From the NCBI RefSeq assembly GCF_000699445.3, contig NC_067196.1, positions 24,879,116-24,943,115 of the forward strand: a stretch of 64,000 nt of DNA. Reading direction: 5' to 3'. This document shows positions 20,465 through 33,279 of the stretch, in pieces (the first letter of the stretch is position 1; every line of letters starts with the position of its first letter). Origin of the DNA: Schistosoma haematobium (lineage: Eukaryota > Platyhelminthes > Trematoda > Strigeidida > Schistosomatidae). The translations under genes were made by a program, and so were the position numbers. Below the pieces are notes generated by a model. That model saw only the letters and a program-made list of their open reading frames with translations. It made no database searches and had not been told where the DNA came from.

Positions 20465-23120
20465 CTTGGAGGCGATCGATGCTGATGCTATTGTTGGTTC
20501 CGTTCTCATCGACTATATAGTACTAGGGTTCGCCTTGAACAACTTTGAGAGGTCCTTTGTATGCTGATTCGAAAGATCGTCGATTCGAGTCTCGACGTAC
20601 GGAGACGTGTGTACTATATCGTAAGTCAGGTTGAACGAAAACATCAGTTGATTGCAGTCGATTGGAAACAAGTTTAACTGAACGCATTGCGTTTGTAAGC
20701 CTGCTCGTGTAGGAGGTTAGATCCATGTTCACTGAAGAGAATGAAGGATTCACGAATTCTCCTGGAAGTCGAAGTGTTGTTCCATAAACGAGTTGAGCCG
20801 CAGTGTATCCAATGAGAGTCGGTTCACTGTGAAATGTTTGCAGCTGATAATGAAGCTTTCATTTGTCGGTGAAAGCGTTCTACCAACCCGTTTGCTTGTG
20901 AGGGGTACGCAGTCGTTCGGAGGCGAGTGATTCCTAAAAGTGCGGTCAGACAACTGAAAAGTTCAGATTCGAACTGGCGTCCACGATCTGTTGTGATGGT
21001 TAAAGGGCAGCCGATGTTTGCTACCCATCATTCAACGAAGGTGTGTGCCACTGTTTCAGCAGTGATGTCCTTGATAGGTACTGCTTCTGGCCATCAAGTG
21101 AAACGGTCTACGCAGGTTAAGAGATAACAGTATCCATTTGGATCTGGTAAAGGTCCTACCGAATCTAGATGAACATGGTCGAAACGAGCTTCCGGAGTTT
21201 TAACTGAGCCTTTGTTTGTGCAACGTATTGAAGATATTGCGTCTGTAATGTTTTGGCACGATTGGGCGATTGGGCCGCCACTTTGATTCGAAGGAGTCGG
21301 ATGCCTTGTGCATCTATAATGTGTCCTAGGAAGTCTAATCAGTTCCAATTTGGCATTTCTGAATGTTTACAGTAATGCCATGTCTTTGTAGTCGTTCGAA
21401 AACAAGATCAAGATGCTGGAGATGCGATTCACTGTCCGGACTTGCTATTAGGCAGACATCAACATACGTATGTACGAAGTTGAGACCTCGAAAAACGTCG
21501 TCTATGAACCTTTGGAAAGTTTGGGCAGTATTTCTTAGACTAAAAGGCATTCGTGAAAATTCGTAGAGTCCGAATGGAGTTATGATAGCTGTTTTCGGAA
21601 TGTCACCAGTTGCCATAGGGATTCAGTTATACGCTTTACCCAGGTCGATTTTCGAAAAGACAGTTATACATTTCAAGGTAGCTGTCAAATCGTGAATGTG
21701 AGGCAACGAGTAACGGTCAGGGATGGTCTTCGCATTCAATCGCCGATAGTCACCAGTTGGACGCCAATCGTTGCTGTCCTATTTAGGAGCCATGTGCAAC
21801 GGAGATGCCCATGGGCTGTTTGACGGTCTTACGATACCTAAGTCTATCATGTGGTCAAATTCGTTTCTCGCCAACCTTAGCTTTTCAGGAGCCAGTCGGC
21901 GTGCTTTAGAGAATAAAAGTGGTCCTGTAGTCGTGATGTGATGTGTAACGTTGCTGGTTACACACGGCAATTTCGGTTGAGGTTGGTATATCCCATAATA
22001 CTTAACGAGTAGTGGTTGATAGAATTGGTCTATCGTGTGCTTAATTGTGACTGGAGATAATCTGCAACCAGAAAAAGAAGTTACGCAAACAGATTAATTA
22101 ATGTTTCCATCTGCTGGCCTCCATTTGCGCGTATCGATGAGTAGATTGTGGTGTTGTAGGAGGTTTATACCAATGATTGGCACAGAAACATCTGCAACAA
22201 CAAAGATCCAGTGAATATGTTTTCGTAAACCCACGTTAAGCTAAACATACCTTTAGCCATACGTAGCGATAGGCTTTCCGTTTGCCGCATGTAGATTTAA
22301 AACCGATTCGTGAAGCTGGTCGTTAGAATTCGCTGGGAGAACTCTAACTTCTGCGTCAGTATCGACGAGGTAGCGAACTTTCGTTATCACATCTGTGACG
22401 TATAACAGACGGCTATGTTCGCCTGCTACGGTTGACGTTAACGCGTGCGGCTTGGAAGTTACCCGAATTATTTTTCGTGTCGTTCGACTTTCAGTTGGGA
22501 AAATTGCGGGGTTTTCTGTAACTTCTGAAGAACCTTCCGTACTGGTTCTGATACCAGCACCAGTCGGGGTTATCCATCTCTCGTGGTCTAGAGACAGATC
22601 GCCTGCATGAAGTGCTTTTTCGCGAGGTGTGTGACCGTTTACGGTCGTTACAAAATTTAAGATAACGTGTAAGTGTATAACATGACTCTGTAATGTCAGT
22701 CTGGGTCGTTTGAGGCTTTTCTTTGACTGAAAAACCTCGGCATCAGATTTGGTGATTTTTAAAATACGGTAGGCAGATGCAGCCAGCTCGTCTATGGCGT
22801 TGTTTTGAAACAAGACCAGCACAGCTTGCACCTGTTTAGGTCAGGTCTTTGCGTTTAAGGGTAGATCGTTTAAGTGTCTCGTAGGGTTCAGAAACATCAC
22901 TAGTAAATATGATAAGTGTTACGTACCTGTTGAATTCGCGCGGTAGTGCCTTGACTACTGCGCTGAGTTGTGAAGGTGTGCCTTTCACGCCGTGCTCGTA
23001 GAAGTCGGCTTCTGTGTAGCAGAATCAGACTCCGATGTTTTCTGGCCAGAAGGGCATTCGTTGGAACGAAGATGGGGATATAGTCTTTAACTTAAATACC
23101 TTGGGTGTCTGTTCAGTCAT
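20465..23120 (-). pseudogene. Ty3/gypsy retrotransposon gag-pol relic
   Basis: Minus-strand order is gag (23,120-22,835), gag end and protease (22,831-22,253), RT (21,970-21,335) and integrase (about 21,270-20,465). Protease keeps LVDTDAEV where DTGA is expected. RT keeps PFGLYEFSRMPFSLRNTAQT, but the YxDD box reads YVDV, so a catalytic Asp is gone. Integrase shows HLDSVGPLPDPNGYCYLLTC and a TTDRGRQFES-like block. Frameshifts lie between gag and protease and elsewhere; stops are frequent; part of gag and nearly all of RNase H are deleted. LTRs are not visible on either side. The copy is inactive and gypsy-like; a named schistosome family cannot be fixed by eye. Confidence 0.82.
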
Positions 23121-23459
23121 GGTGAAATACCAAGTACGAGAATGAACAAGTGAAAAATATATATGGATCCAAAAACACGGGAAAAAATATCACAAATGTA
23201 TAAAAGATTAAAATAAGGCAATGATACATAAAATCCAAAAAGGAACAGACTCATAGTTTGCAATTCGGTGTACCAGATCATGTTGGGCTCACCAATGAAG
23301 ATGCCACAGGTATTCGGAGTTTGACAGCGCTTTAACCAGTAACACCTAATATGAATCGTACCCACCAAGTGAAATCGAAAGACAGAAGCGAGGAGGTTCG
23401 AAGATATATTTGATAGGCTATCAATATATCAAGGATCACCCGACGTAATCTGACTAGCG

Positions 23460-25440
23460 ATTGCAGGGGTTGTTGAGCACGGGGTTCGCACTCGTGATCT
23501 GGTGCGGATGCATGACTGAGCGCCTTCAGCTAGGTGAATCCACTAAAACTAACGTGGTCAGCATCCAATGTCGAAAACTTACAGAGCTATTTATTTTGGG
23601 GATTTGTTTACCGCTACAATACGATAAAAATAAAGCGTCAAATAATAAGAGCGCAAAGGTCAATAACAACCAGTCGAGATCAAGGTCGAGGGAATCATTC
23701 CGTATGTCATATATGGAGGTATTCGATTACTTCACTCCCAACTAAAGTTGTTCCTGATGACATTTTTCAAAAAAGTGACAAAAGCCTCATGATGGAACCA
23801 CACAGATAAGAGAACCAAAATCATTACATAAATATCCACCCGAGCCACAAACCTCCGCTATTGGACATCTAAACTACAAAACCTACTTTGTGCTATCTAA
23901 TGCCCAGTTAGCACTGTAGTCACATACTATTAATAGATTTTCAATGATCTACACAGGCTACAGAAGCTACCTATGTTAGACACAAATCACTTGTTAGAAC
24001 TAAGATTATTTAAACAACTCTTCTCATGCCTGAGTAACTTGAAATAAGAGATTATGGTATATAAGGATGAGTTTCGTGAAAAAAAGCTCTGTCAATGCAC
24101 TCACGCGAAACATCGTCCTCCTGGGTGTTGAGTCATATACCTGATCAATAGATCATATCCACCCAAAGAAGGTCTAACTGACGTATTTCGTCACTCCAAT
24201 TGACTAGTAACGATACATATAACTCACTGGACATAAACAGCTGTAAGATAAACAAGAAATCGGTATCTAAATTACCATAGGAAATATACACTTGATACAT
24301 TAATCTAACCAAATGGTTAGTCTATAAGACTAACAGTTTTATTGACCCCGAAAAGCCCATTCACGTCAAGGACACTAATTTCAGCACTTTTACAGCAGAA
24401 GCACGAGAAAACCTGCAGGCCAAGCTAATAAAAACGTCTACTGCTTTATACTTAGTAGTACAATATCAAATACAGAACCGGGAAATTCCTATGATCAGAG
24501 GTCATTGCCATCATGTCAACCTCCTGAGTTTTATACAGACTATTAGATTGGAAAACAGGCACTGTATTGTCTGTATGGAAACACAGACCTACATTGGTTG
24601 AAAAATACAATTATTCTTGCATAGACTGAGATGTACGACGATAATTTTTTTTATTCTGTGATTTTGATGAAATATTCTCAATTTTCGTTTTTGGTCAGCG
24701 GACACTATTTATATCCACGCGTAAAACCAGGATGTGAAAGGCGGTCGTCACAGGATCAAGGTCAGATATTTAGAAGAGTTGTGTGGTGAATCCAAATTCT
24801 TACTTATGCCTGTTACCTCTCGTAGAGGAGCATAGGCCGCCCACCAACATTCTCCATCCAACTCCGTTCTGGACAACTATTTCCCGTTGTTTCCAGTTGC
24901 TATTTATCCTTTTCATGTCTGCTTCCAATTCCCGACTTACTGTGCTCTTTGATCTTCCTCTTCTTATTTTCCCTTCAGGATTATAAGTTAATGCTTGCCT
25001 CGTGATTTAGTTTGATGGTTATCGTAATGTATTTCCCATCCATCGACATTGTCATTTTTTAACTTTTTCTTCAGCTCGAAGCTGGTTTGTTCTCTCCCAA
25101 AGTAGGCTGTTGATGGTGGTATCCGGTCAACGGACATGGAATATCTTGAGTAGACAATTGTTTATAGATATTTGTAATTTTTGATGATGGTTGTAGTAGT
25201 TTTGCAGTGGCATTGGACCATAACCACAAAATCCCCAAAGCTGAACACGAGACTACTCGGAAAATAGATATTCAATATTCAACGCGGAGAAATACCTAAC
25301 TATGGGAAAGGCGGGAACAATGAGTTGAATTGATTGGAATTGATCGGGTGGCATGGCTCAGCCATGCGGGCGTGGTCCCTGAGGAATGTGACCTTATATC
25401 TTTTATTCATATTAAATATATTGTTCTTTCTCTAGCCCAA
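23460..25440 (+). repeat. Mosaic block C, copy 2, interrupted by a LINE fragment
   Basis: Matches block C copy 1 in order (see 14.5-16.3 kb) and begins with the fragment that is inverted at 13.58 kb. Between 24.78 and 25.16 kb it is interrupted by an RTE-like LINE 3' end that is absent from copy 1. The last matching stretch ends TTTATTCATATTAAATATATTGTTCT at about 25,435. Confidence 0.5.
24785..25165 (-). pseudogene. RTE-like LINE 3'-end fragment
   Basis: The minus strand reads [12 protein letters not shown], [43 protein letters not shown], matching the last third of the RTE copy at 54-55.8 kb ([35 protein letters not shown]). Stops and small shifts break it. It is a strongly 5'-truncated insertion inside mosaic block C. 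Confidence 0.7.
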
Positions 25441-28400
25441 GCTTGTTGATCAGTTTGACCGGCTATATCATAGACAAGATTGGTTGCTATCTCATGATAA
25501 TTTTCAATCGTCTTCACCTCGAAAACTCTAACACTGTGGTCACTTTCACCCGAGGACACTTTTATATGAACATTTTCAAAACTATTCCGTGTAGTCTGTT
25601 TGCGAGTTGTTGTGTGCCATTAACTATGTGATCGAGTATTTCTCTGTTCTTCATGGCAGCAGATGACTATTTGCCAGATAACTTAGCTGTTGGATCATAT
25701 TTCTGAAATCGGAGATTTATGGGTGGAGCGTTCTGGACCCTAGTAATCAGCCTCCAGGTATGATTATGTTAGTATCACCTGGAATGTAATCACTCATAGG
25801 GTGAGATGTATTTTGTCAGGCACGCATTTGGCACCATTCGTCACACAGTAGCACCAGTAATTCCATAAGTAAGCTTTAAGAGAGGATTGTGGTATTTGAC
25901 GTTTTAACGTTTGACGTCTTCACATTCTATGAGTCTCCAATTTCGCTTATTAAGTAATATCTCAAAACTTCGTCAACAACGGTATCATGTTAAGAATATG
26001 ACATTATTACAAGTTTTGTTTTAAGATCATCAGGCTGATTGTGGGGCTGATTTTATCCTTCCTTTAGCCCCTGTGTCGCTACTTAGGCATTTAATTGTTT
26101 CATCACAGAGTTCCAGTGTTGTGAGTTTTGGATGTGGAATCATGGATAGGGGATGGCAAGGCTTTTCGCAACGTTTTGAAGAACCTGAGTCATCGACACT
26201 TTGAAGAGGGTTGGAAGATTAACTCCTCTACTCACATCTGCATGAAATCATCCCCCGTGACTGGAGTTACCGCTGCAACCAAGACTGCTGTGTATGTAGA
26301 AATCTGTGTCCGTGTTGGTCAAATCGAAAAATGAAATCGGTCCATGTAATCAGTGAATCATGATCCAGGCCATGATGATACATCCAGGCTACTTGACTAG
26401 AGTCCATGCAGTAACTACGATCAGCAGTTGGAAACGTTAAATGACAGGATTGATATTCGATCATCAAGGTCCAGATACCTTCAGTGACGCAGATAATGTA
26501 CAGATGGCGAACAAGCAGTCATTTTGCAATTGTAATGCTTTTCCCGTCTGGATGTGAATATGAACTAGTTAATTTGACAACGCAAACATGTTAGTCAACA
26601 TGAGCGAATAAGTGTCGGGAAAATTAACTTCAATGAGAACAAACGCAAGTCATTAGTCTTAATTGTTTAACTATGTTAACATTCACCTTCCTGTAGACTT
26701 TGAACTCCAACATACCTTTATATGAGTACTTTCGTCCTTTCTTTTAGACCCACATTTGCGGTCCCGAATCTTTCTCGTTTCCATTTCTGCCACACTATTT
26801 TGCTTTACACACTGTCCATCTTGTCAATCTCATTTTATGGTTATAGTGGGATATAGTGACATAAACGAATGCACGTTTGTGCCAGAAGACAATATAATCA
26901 GCATTTACTGGAAGCCAAATCAAGAATAAGAATGTAACTAAACAAGGTATATTTATCTGACATAAAGCCGTACACTCCTACAGCAGGTACAATACAACTA
27001 ACTAACCCAAAAAGTTGGTCATCATGTATTCTGTACTGTCAAAAATAACTAGATGATTAATTCGATCAAATATTCCCTCTAATTTTCACCGCTATCGCGT
27101 TTCAAAAGGACATCAAACAATGAGCTTGACACCAGCAGCGTTACCAGGATGGACAAGTCAAAGAAATTTAAGTCAAAAACAAGAGTTTTGTTAACCGAGG
27201 ACAAGCAGTTCAGAGTATATGAAGGACCTTTATTAGAGTGATAACATTATAGCCATTAGCTACGATTATTTACTGCATTGCATTTCTCATTTTCCCAGTA
27301 GAAATGGTGAAGTGGTTGTGTACACTAATGAGATGAACTTTCATTCCAGCTGCCACCGGTACAGTGTAATAAACGTTACAATCAAAATCTTGAAATCACT
27401 TCCTTGTCTCTTTATTCAAAAGTAGTATACAAATTTTGGTCCTAGCAGAACTTCACATAACAGAAAAGTGGTAATTTCAATAATGCGAAAGCTCTTTGGT
27501 AATTCCACTAGATAAGGCGAATGTAACGACCGAATTGCCAGTATTCGGTTTGAACGCAGGACTGACGATCCAAAATTTATTCGATTAGACCAGACTATGT
27601 TCCTCTATATAGCGTACAACGCGTTTTTGAGATATATATTTATATATATATATTATATTATATCAAAACACAAACTCCGTGTTCAATTTAAACGGTTCTG
27701 ATTTAGAAAATAGAACAAATTGTATCAAAAATACAAAATACCTCAAACGATACAGCCTGTGCTATACAGTCAGAAGTTTCTCTAACGCAAAGTAGCGCGC
27801 TAAACAATGAAAGAGACAGTTAATACTAAAGGGTTTGGTACCTGAGAATCAATACAAATATTCCCGACAAGATGGGATCAAATATCTATCTGCAGGGATT
27901 CCAGAAATCCTCCCAGGCAGACAGTCAAAAGGTTAACAATCGCACACCGAATCACGCCGTGACCTTGAGCTTAGTCAAATAGGACATTACTGTCAATAGT
28001 CCGGCAACATGCAACAGAAAATCAGGTAACAGAAGATAAGTCTTTAATCAAAATCACGTAGTAAAAGCTCAAACTAGGAAGACTGAAGAATAAAAGGTGT
28101 GGTTAAACGAGATCTGAACAACGGTTAAAATACACGATAGGGAGAAGAAACAAATAAATGACAGTACTGTCTAACAAAAAACTGCATAGGGATTTTCATC
28201 ATTCTCTTTCCGTTACAGCGAACTTGCTATCTTGAGATGTGGAGAACATGGTAGATTATATTCACTGGCCATCATGACTTCACAAGACGTTATTTATTGC
28301 AGTAACCCCTGCTACTGTTGTGTATTGAGCGAGTGGTTTCGGTCAGGAGTACCAGACAGGAATTCCTGCGCAACCTATCTAATAATTCTTATAAATGCTC

Positions 28401-29150
28401 TCCTGGTTCCAGTTTTTCCTCTTATCCCCTCATGCAGACTATAGCTTGTTATGTTCAACTCTAATACCCGAAGATTATATCATTATTCACTGGAACACTA
28501 TAATGATTTCTTGTGCAATTTTATAGCATATGTCGACTTTTTCAGCACAAGTGGTTTATTCATTGTAGCGCAAAATATCGTGTTCACACAAAATCCAGAC
28601 TCTCCCTCATGGTCGTTAACCGCAAGGGTTTTCTGGCATTTAATAAACTGTGTCTTGTCATTAAAACGTTTAAGAGCACCAAGGAGTTGCGCATACTGTC
28701 CATCACTTCTTGCAGTTTACAAAATGGTTATTTATTAATTGTTACAGTTTTATCTGCTGAAAATAGCATCATTTTTTTCCAGTTCTGTTTACTGATGGAT
28801 TGATTGAGATAGGACATCTCAGAAGTGTTTTGTAAAGGGAACTTGGTGATATAGTCGCAGTGCAATGAAACTAGTTTCGAGGTCAAAGGTTGGCTGTTAA
28901 GGGGCTGTCAACACAGGCAAAGGTTATTTTCACTCAGACGCAAATAGAATGTAGCCTAGTTTCATCAGTGCCTACAGCATTCTAAATAACTTTCAGTATG
29001 GAGTTGTGTAGAATGTTGAATCTCATTGAACAAATGAGCCCATCTTAGTTAAACCACCATCCGTGTTGGGTGTAAAGCAGTTACTGACTGAGGACAATGA
29101 ATGCTGATCGAGTAATGCCGTGGACTGAGCGAGGATAGATAATAACACCG
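25441..29150. other. No recognised gene; possible LTR-like end near 27.2-27.45 kb
   Basis: No exon I can support. At 27,358-27,382 the phrase GTAATAAACGTTACAATC, followed about 50 nt later by TTTTGGTCCTAGCAGAAC, recalls a retroelement LTR end with polyadenylation signal and a primer-binding-like site. No matching second LTR or target duplication was found, so it is only noted. A TA-rich run lies at 27,630-27,665. Confidence 0.25.
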
Positions 29151-29470
29151 TCGAACACTTACTCAGTTATCTATAGGTTAAGCGTTCGCGCACGAGGCCA
29201 AGTTTCCTGGGTTCAAGCCCTGCGTGTAAGATCATGAATGCGCATTGCTGAGAAGTTTCACGCTAATATGAATTGGCCATTCAGCATTTTCAGGTTTTCA
29301 ATGGTGGCCTCACTTAGATCGATTGGTGATTTAAATGAAACTAAATAACTCAGATTATCCAAACAATGAAGCTTTGCATTGAGGTTAACATCGTGATCTC
29401 TGAAGTTTCTGTCATAACTTACCATCAAATATCGAATACTCAAATGCAATCTCAGCATTTCCCAAGGAGA
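29150..29470 (+). repeat. tRNA-related, hammerhead-bearing retroposon (copy 3)
   Basis: Positions 29,166-29,226 look like a decayed tRNA: ATAGGTTAAGCGTTCGCGC at the A-box side and GGGTTCAAGCCC as a good B box. About 15 nt later a hammerhead relic spans 29,240-29,287: CATTG, CTGAGAA (expected CTGANGA, one base off), a lost stem II, GGCCATT, CAGCA. It is followed by CAGGTTTTCAATGGTGG, the same tail as copy 2. The pol III box plus ribozyme layout is that of the Sm-alpha-type schistosome SINE. Confidence 0.55.
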
Positions 29471-31915
29471 TTCTCTGCTACCTGAAGTGGTTTTTCAACC
29501 AAAATTACATGTTTTCAAATCTCAGTAAAAGAGTACCGATAACATATGCATCCATGAAGCGTCCTGCATGAGTTGTGATAATGTATGCGTATACAGGACT
29601 AGATGCTGGTGCAGTTTTACCGCTTATTATCAGCTATGTGTCATTGACTTTTTTTATTTCTTCTAAGATAACAGTTCATGAAGGAACATGATCAAGTAAT
29701 CGATGGCTTGTGAAAGTAATGGTAAGCGATTGCTAAAAAAAAGCAAAGTGTAGTCAAAATGTTGGAGAAATTCCAAGATGTTGAAACTTAATTCTCCGGA
29801 AGTTGATTAGTTTTTTCTATGATGCTTTCAGGATATTGTTTATTGAACAAACTACTACCTCTGCTGTTTAAGTCAATACTTCTGACGTTGACTGTTAGTT
29901 TCGTTCTTATCCTTCCTGGTTCTGTGATCCATAGGTCAATCTGTCGTTGTGGCTTTGATTGAGGGAATGATGAATCGGGTAAGCGGGATATTTATATGTT
30001 GAGAACACTTCGAGCTTCTGAAAGCGATTTTGTGAAATAACACTCAATCGTTTCCGGGATGTAGCTCAGCTTATTTCGTATGTCAGTCTGTTAACTAAAC
30101 GATATATTTTCAAAATCGAATGGGTTCTAAAATGTACATGGAATAATTCCATACCTAGGGATCGTTTTAATCTTCTGTGAATACGATGCTATAACTGAAG
30201 CTCTTGCAAACATCAATTTTACACTATACAATAGAAGCACTGACGTCAAAGCTGTGGCTGACATGGTTTGACAGTAACAGTTCACATACCGCTTCTGGAC
30301 TTCGTAAGTAATATACCTGACGAAGTTGTAGGCTGGTGTCGAATCTTTCGTAAATGGCTCCAGCTTACAATTTTTGAGAAGTCCTCAGAAGTACTAAGCG
30401 GGATTAATCATAAAGTATAATTGTCCCTTCCTGTTCACTTGCCTCCTGCAACGTATTGTATTTTGACATAAATCATACTAGTAATATCCAGTGGTTCACA
30501 ACTAAGTGTTAAATATAAACAACAGTCACCAATCAGATGTCAACAGTTCGATATCCTCTTGATTGTTCATTCTAAACTTTATCCACGACCATTCTTAAAG
30601 GTTATATATTTTCATGGTTACACTGATGTAAATAAACTAGATGATCTAACTAAACTTGGATGGAACTGACGTACTTTACGTCTTTAGTGTAAACGCGTTT
30701 GTGTTAGACTTTAAGTTTGTTTATCACTGTCGTTCTTAGGTGTGATTTCAGACCCTGAATATATATCCATGTACGTTCACTACTGCTTGCGGGCAGAACC
30801 GCCTCAAAACTCGCTTGTTAGGATTAGTAGCATTATTGATAATCCCTTGACCTAGTTCGACTCTAACACCACCTGTTAGGTAAACACTTTATGTTACTTT
30901 CGTATTGCTACATTAGCACTAGGATTTAGCTATCGTTTGAGTGTATTCTAAGGTGAACGACCTTTAAACGACGCCTGAGTGTCCACCTAATAACTACGAC
31001 CAAACGAGGGTTATAAACCAGTGTGGGGAATTAGAATTATGATTCACAGTTTGCGGTTAAGGTTATAAATTAGATTTACGGTTTTCATCGCGGACTGACA
31101 TAAGGTTGAATGCCAGAACTCTATTTAGCCAAATGAATTAGTGAGTTCCGTGCATAAATCCGAGATCTGTTATGTTATAACCGATTGATTCGTCCATAAA
31201 TTATAGTCTCTCCGTCTTCTAACTAGGTTTTCACATAAACATCCTTCATAGAATGATTAGTTACATCGATTTCCACTTATTGAGTTTAGGTACTGGGATA
31301 TATGGATGTGTTCGCACTAGACAAGATAGTTCATGATTACTCACTGTATTCATTGTTAACAACCGGCTCCATTTGCGATAGGTCTTTCTTAGGACCTAGG
31401 AACACTACCTGATAATCATATTCTGATCTTTGTGTAGATTCCATTATTCTCTTGACTAATAAACTAGTATTGACGTATAATATTACTGTAAAAGTCGAGT
31501 ATGACCTAAAAGTACCTAAGTTTCCGTGGTTGGGATCCCTGCAGTCCTTATAAATTGGCTGAAATTCCTGTTCAAATGGATGTCAGCATGTATACATTAT
31601 CTGCAGTTTTTTGCGAAGTTTAAAATATCGAAATTGCCTACGGGTTGTGGGTGTATGTATATGTAGTATCAGGGCGTCTGAAAGGTATTACTACAGAAAT
31701 TGCAAGCATTCACTAATCTAAGTGATACGTGTCTCATTTTTATGTTATAAACAGTTCTGTCGAGCAGTTTACACTGAGGAAAATAACTTATGAAGTGTAT
31801 ATTGATGGCATTTATGAGTGAGAGCTAATACCTCTTTCAAATCGACTGAAATAAACAACCAGTACCTCAATTGCAGTTTACATGATGGAGGTATTGTCTA
31901 CGGAATTGAGAGGTT
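29471..31915. other. No recognised gene or repeat
   Basis: AT-rich DNA without exons, repeats shared in the window or simple repeats that I could recognise. Confidence 0.35.
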
Positions 31916-31917
31916 GA

Positions 31918-32265
31918 GATGCGAATGTCCGGCGCTTTAACCAGGTTGGTGGATGTGGAGGATCCACCTAGGGGAGTTGGGACACATTCCAAACTCATGG
32001 TGCACATAGGCTCCAATATCCTGAGGGAACAAATGGCGTATGAACCAATTATTGGTCACTAGCTACCATGGAACTGCATCTCCTTACGATGCTCCACTGC
32101 CTTGTTGATTCGACCTTTAGGTCGAAGGCTCCTAGTGTGGCCCCCTAAAAAGACCCACTTGCTTCAGTCTGGATACGGGCAGTACCACAGCCCACATACA
32201 AATCAAATAAAATTTTTGTGGCGCACGTGTTTTGGATATCCCTTTGTACCAATATTTATGTTGAC
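31918..32265 (+). repeat. GC-rich retroposon copy, 5'-truncated, long subfamily
   Basis: Begins within the family at GCGAATGTCCGGCGCTTTAA. It carries the extra segment GGTTGGTGGATGTGGAGGAT that is absent from the 6.9-kb copy, then the usual CATGGTGCACATAGGCTCC and CCTTTAGGTCGAAGGCTC blocks, and ends near TTTGTACCAATATTTATGTT. The A-rich tail is degraded. Confidence 0.7.
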
Positions 32266-32269
32266 GGAG

Positions 32270-33130
32270 ACTAAATTATTTTTATTAGGCCCGAATGGTA
32301 GAAATTTCGGGATTTTCAGTCCAAATTATGATCACAGTCGTAGTGTTTTCGTGAATTAGGTATGTTCGATGTCATTTGTGCATCATTATGGTTCATTTAA
32401 AGTGACAATCCAAAATAGTTCGTGTGGAATATTCGTGTTCGTTAGTGTCATTGATGCATCCTTTAAAATACCCACAGACTAATAAACAGTATATTGATGA
32501 TTTGAAATTTTATTAGCAGGTGTGAATATGATTAGCATTTAATTGTAACTCTTACGATATATGAACGTAAACGGGATCAAGTGTACACTGGATGTCATTT
32601 TACACTAAATATTACTAGGCCTTAGACGTGTATGGAATGAAAGCTTTGTAAGCTGTCATTTAAATCGATCGTGGTGTATCTGTCCCACTTATGTCATTCT
32701 ATGAATTGTTTTGCTTTTGGTTGTAACCATATTCTCATTCGAATTCGCTTTCCAATCTTGTGTTTATGATGTGTGCACACCAGTTAGTTTACTAGTCTGG
32801 CTAAATGTCACCTGCGTGTGTTACTCGCTACAAGCTTTGCAGTGCCATATGCGGAAAAAATAAAGGAAATTCGACAGAAGTACAACTAGTTCCCTGTCCA
32901 TATGTGTGCAGTACGTTCACAAGGGATTGTAGATGTCACATCACTCCCTCAGTTTATTCCAGCATTTTACGTCACAGGATCGGGGGCTTTCATATGTTAT
33001 AAAGTACATGATTTGAGTTTATTTGTTTTGGATTACCAAGACTACTCGTCAACCTGGATTTTTGGATTAGTATACTCAGCCTTCTCATTTAGTAATACAT
33101 AAAAACGAGTCGGTTAACTACGAAGTAGAT
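32270..33130. other. No recognised gene
   Basis: Two overlapping open frames near 32.8-33.1 kb (65 and 66 codons, one Cys-rich) have no splice signals or known domain and are treated as chance frames. Confidence 0.3.
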
Positions 33131-33131
33131 T

Positions 33132-33275
33132 CTGGTACATATGTACATCAGTTCAAGTTCCAATACCCCATTACCAAAGATGAAATTGTCACGTCAGAGC
33201 TCAAAATACTAGCGGTAGTAACGGTATAAGTGGTGATATAAAGAATAAGCACGGAAGATAGGATTCAAGAGAGTA
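33132..33275 (+). repeat. Interspersed repeat shared with 8.7 kb
   Basis: Second copy of the block at 8,735-8,885, same orientation, beginning GTACATCAGTTCAAGTTCC. The family is not recognised. Confidence 0.45.
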
Positions 33276-33279
33276 TATA

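Noticed and set aside
24060..24140. Hammerhead-like phrase CACGCGAAACATCGTCCTCC
   Set aside because: GAAAC and a GTC triplet are present but no CTGANGA box or paired stem I could be placed; GTTTCGTG upstream gives only a simple hairpin.
28232..28803. Overlapping open frames of 70, 95 and 96 codons
   Set aside because: No splice signals, no domain, AT-rich composition; two of them overlap in different frames.
29166..29226. Functional tRNA gene
   Set aside because: Only the B box is good; the acceptor stem and anticodon arm do not pair, and it leads into a ribozyme relic, so it is a SINE head.
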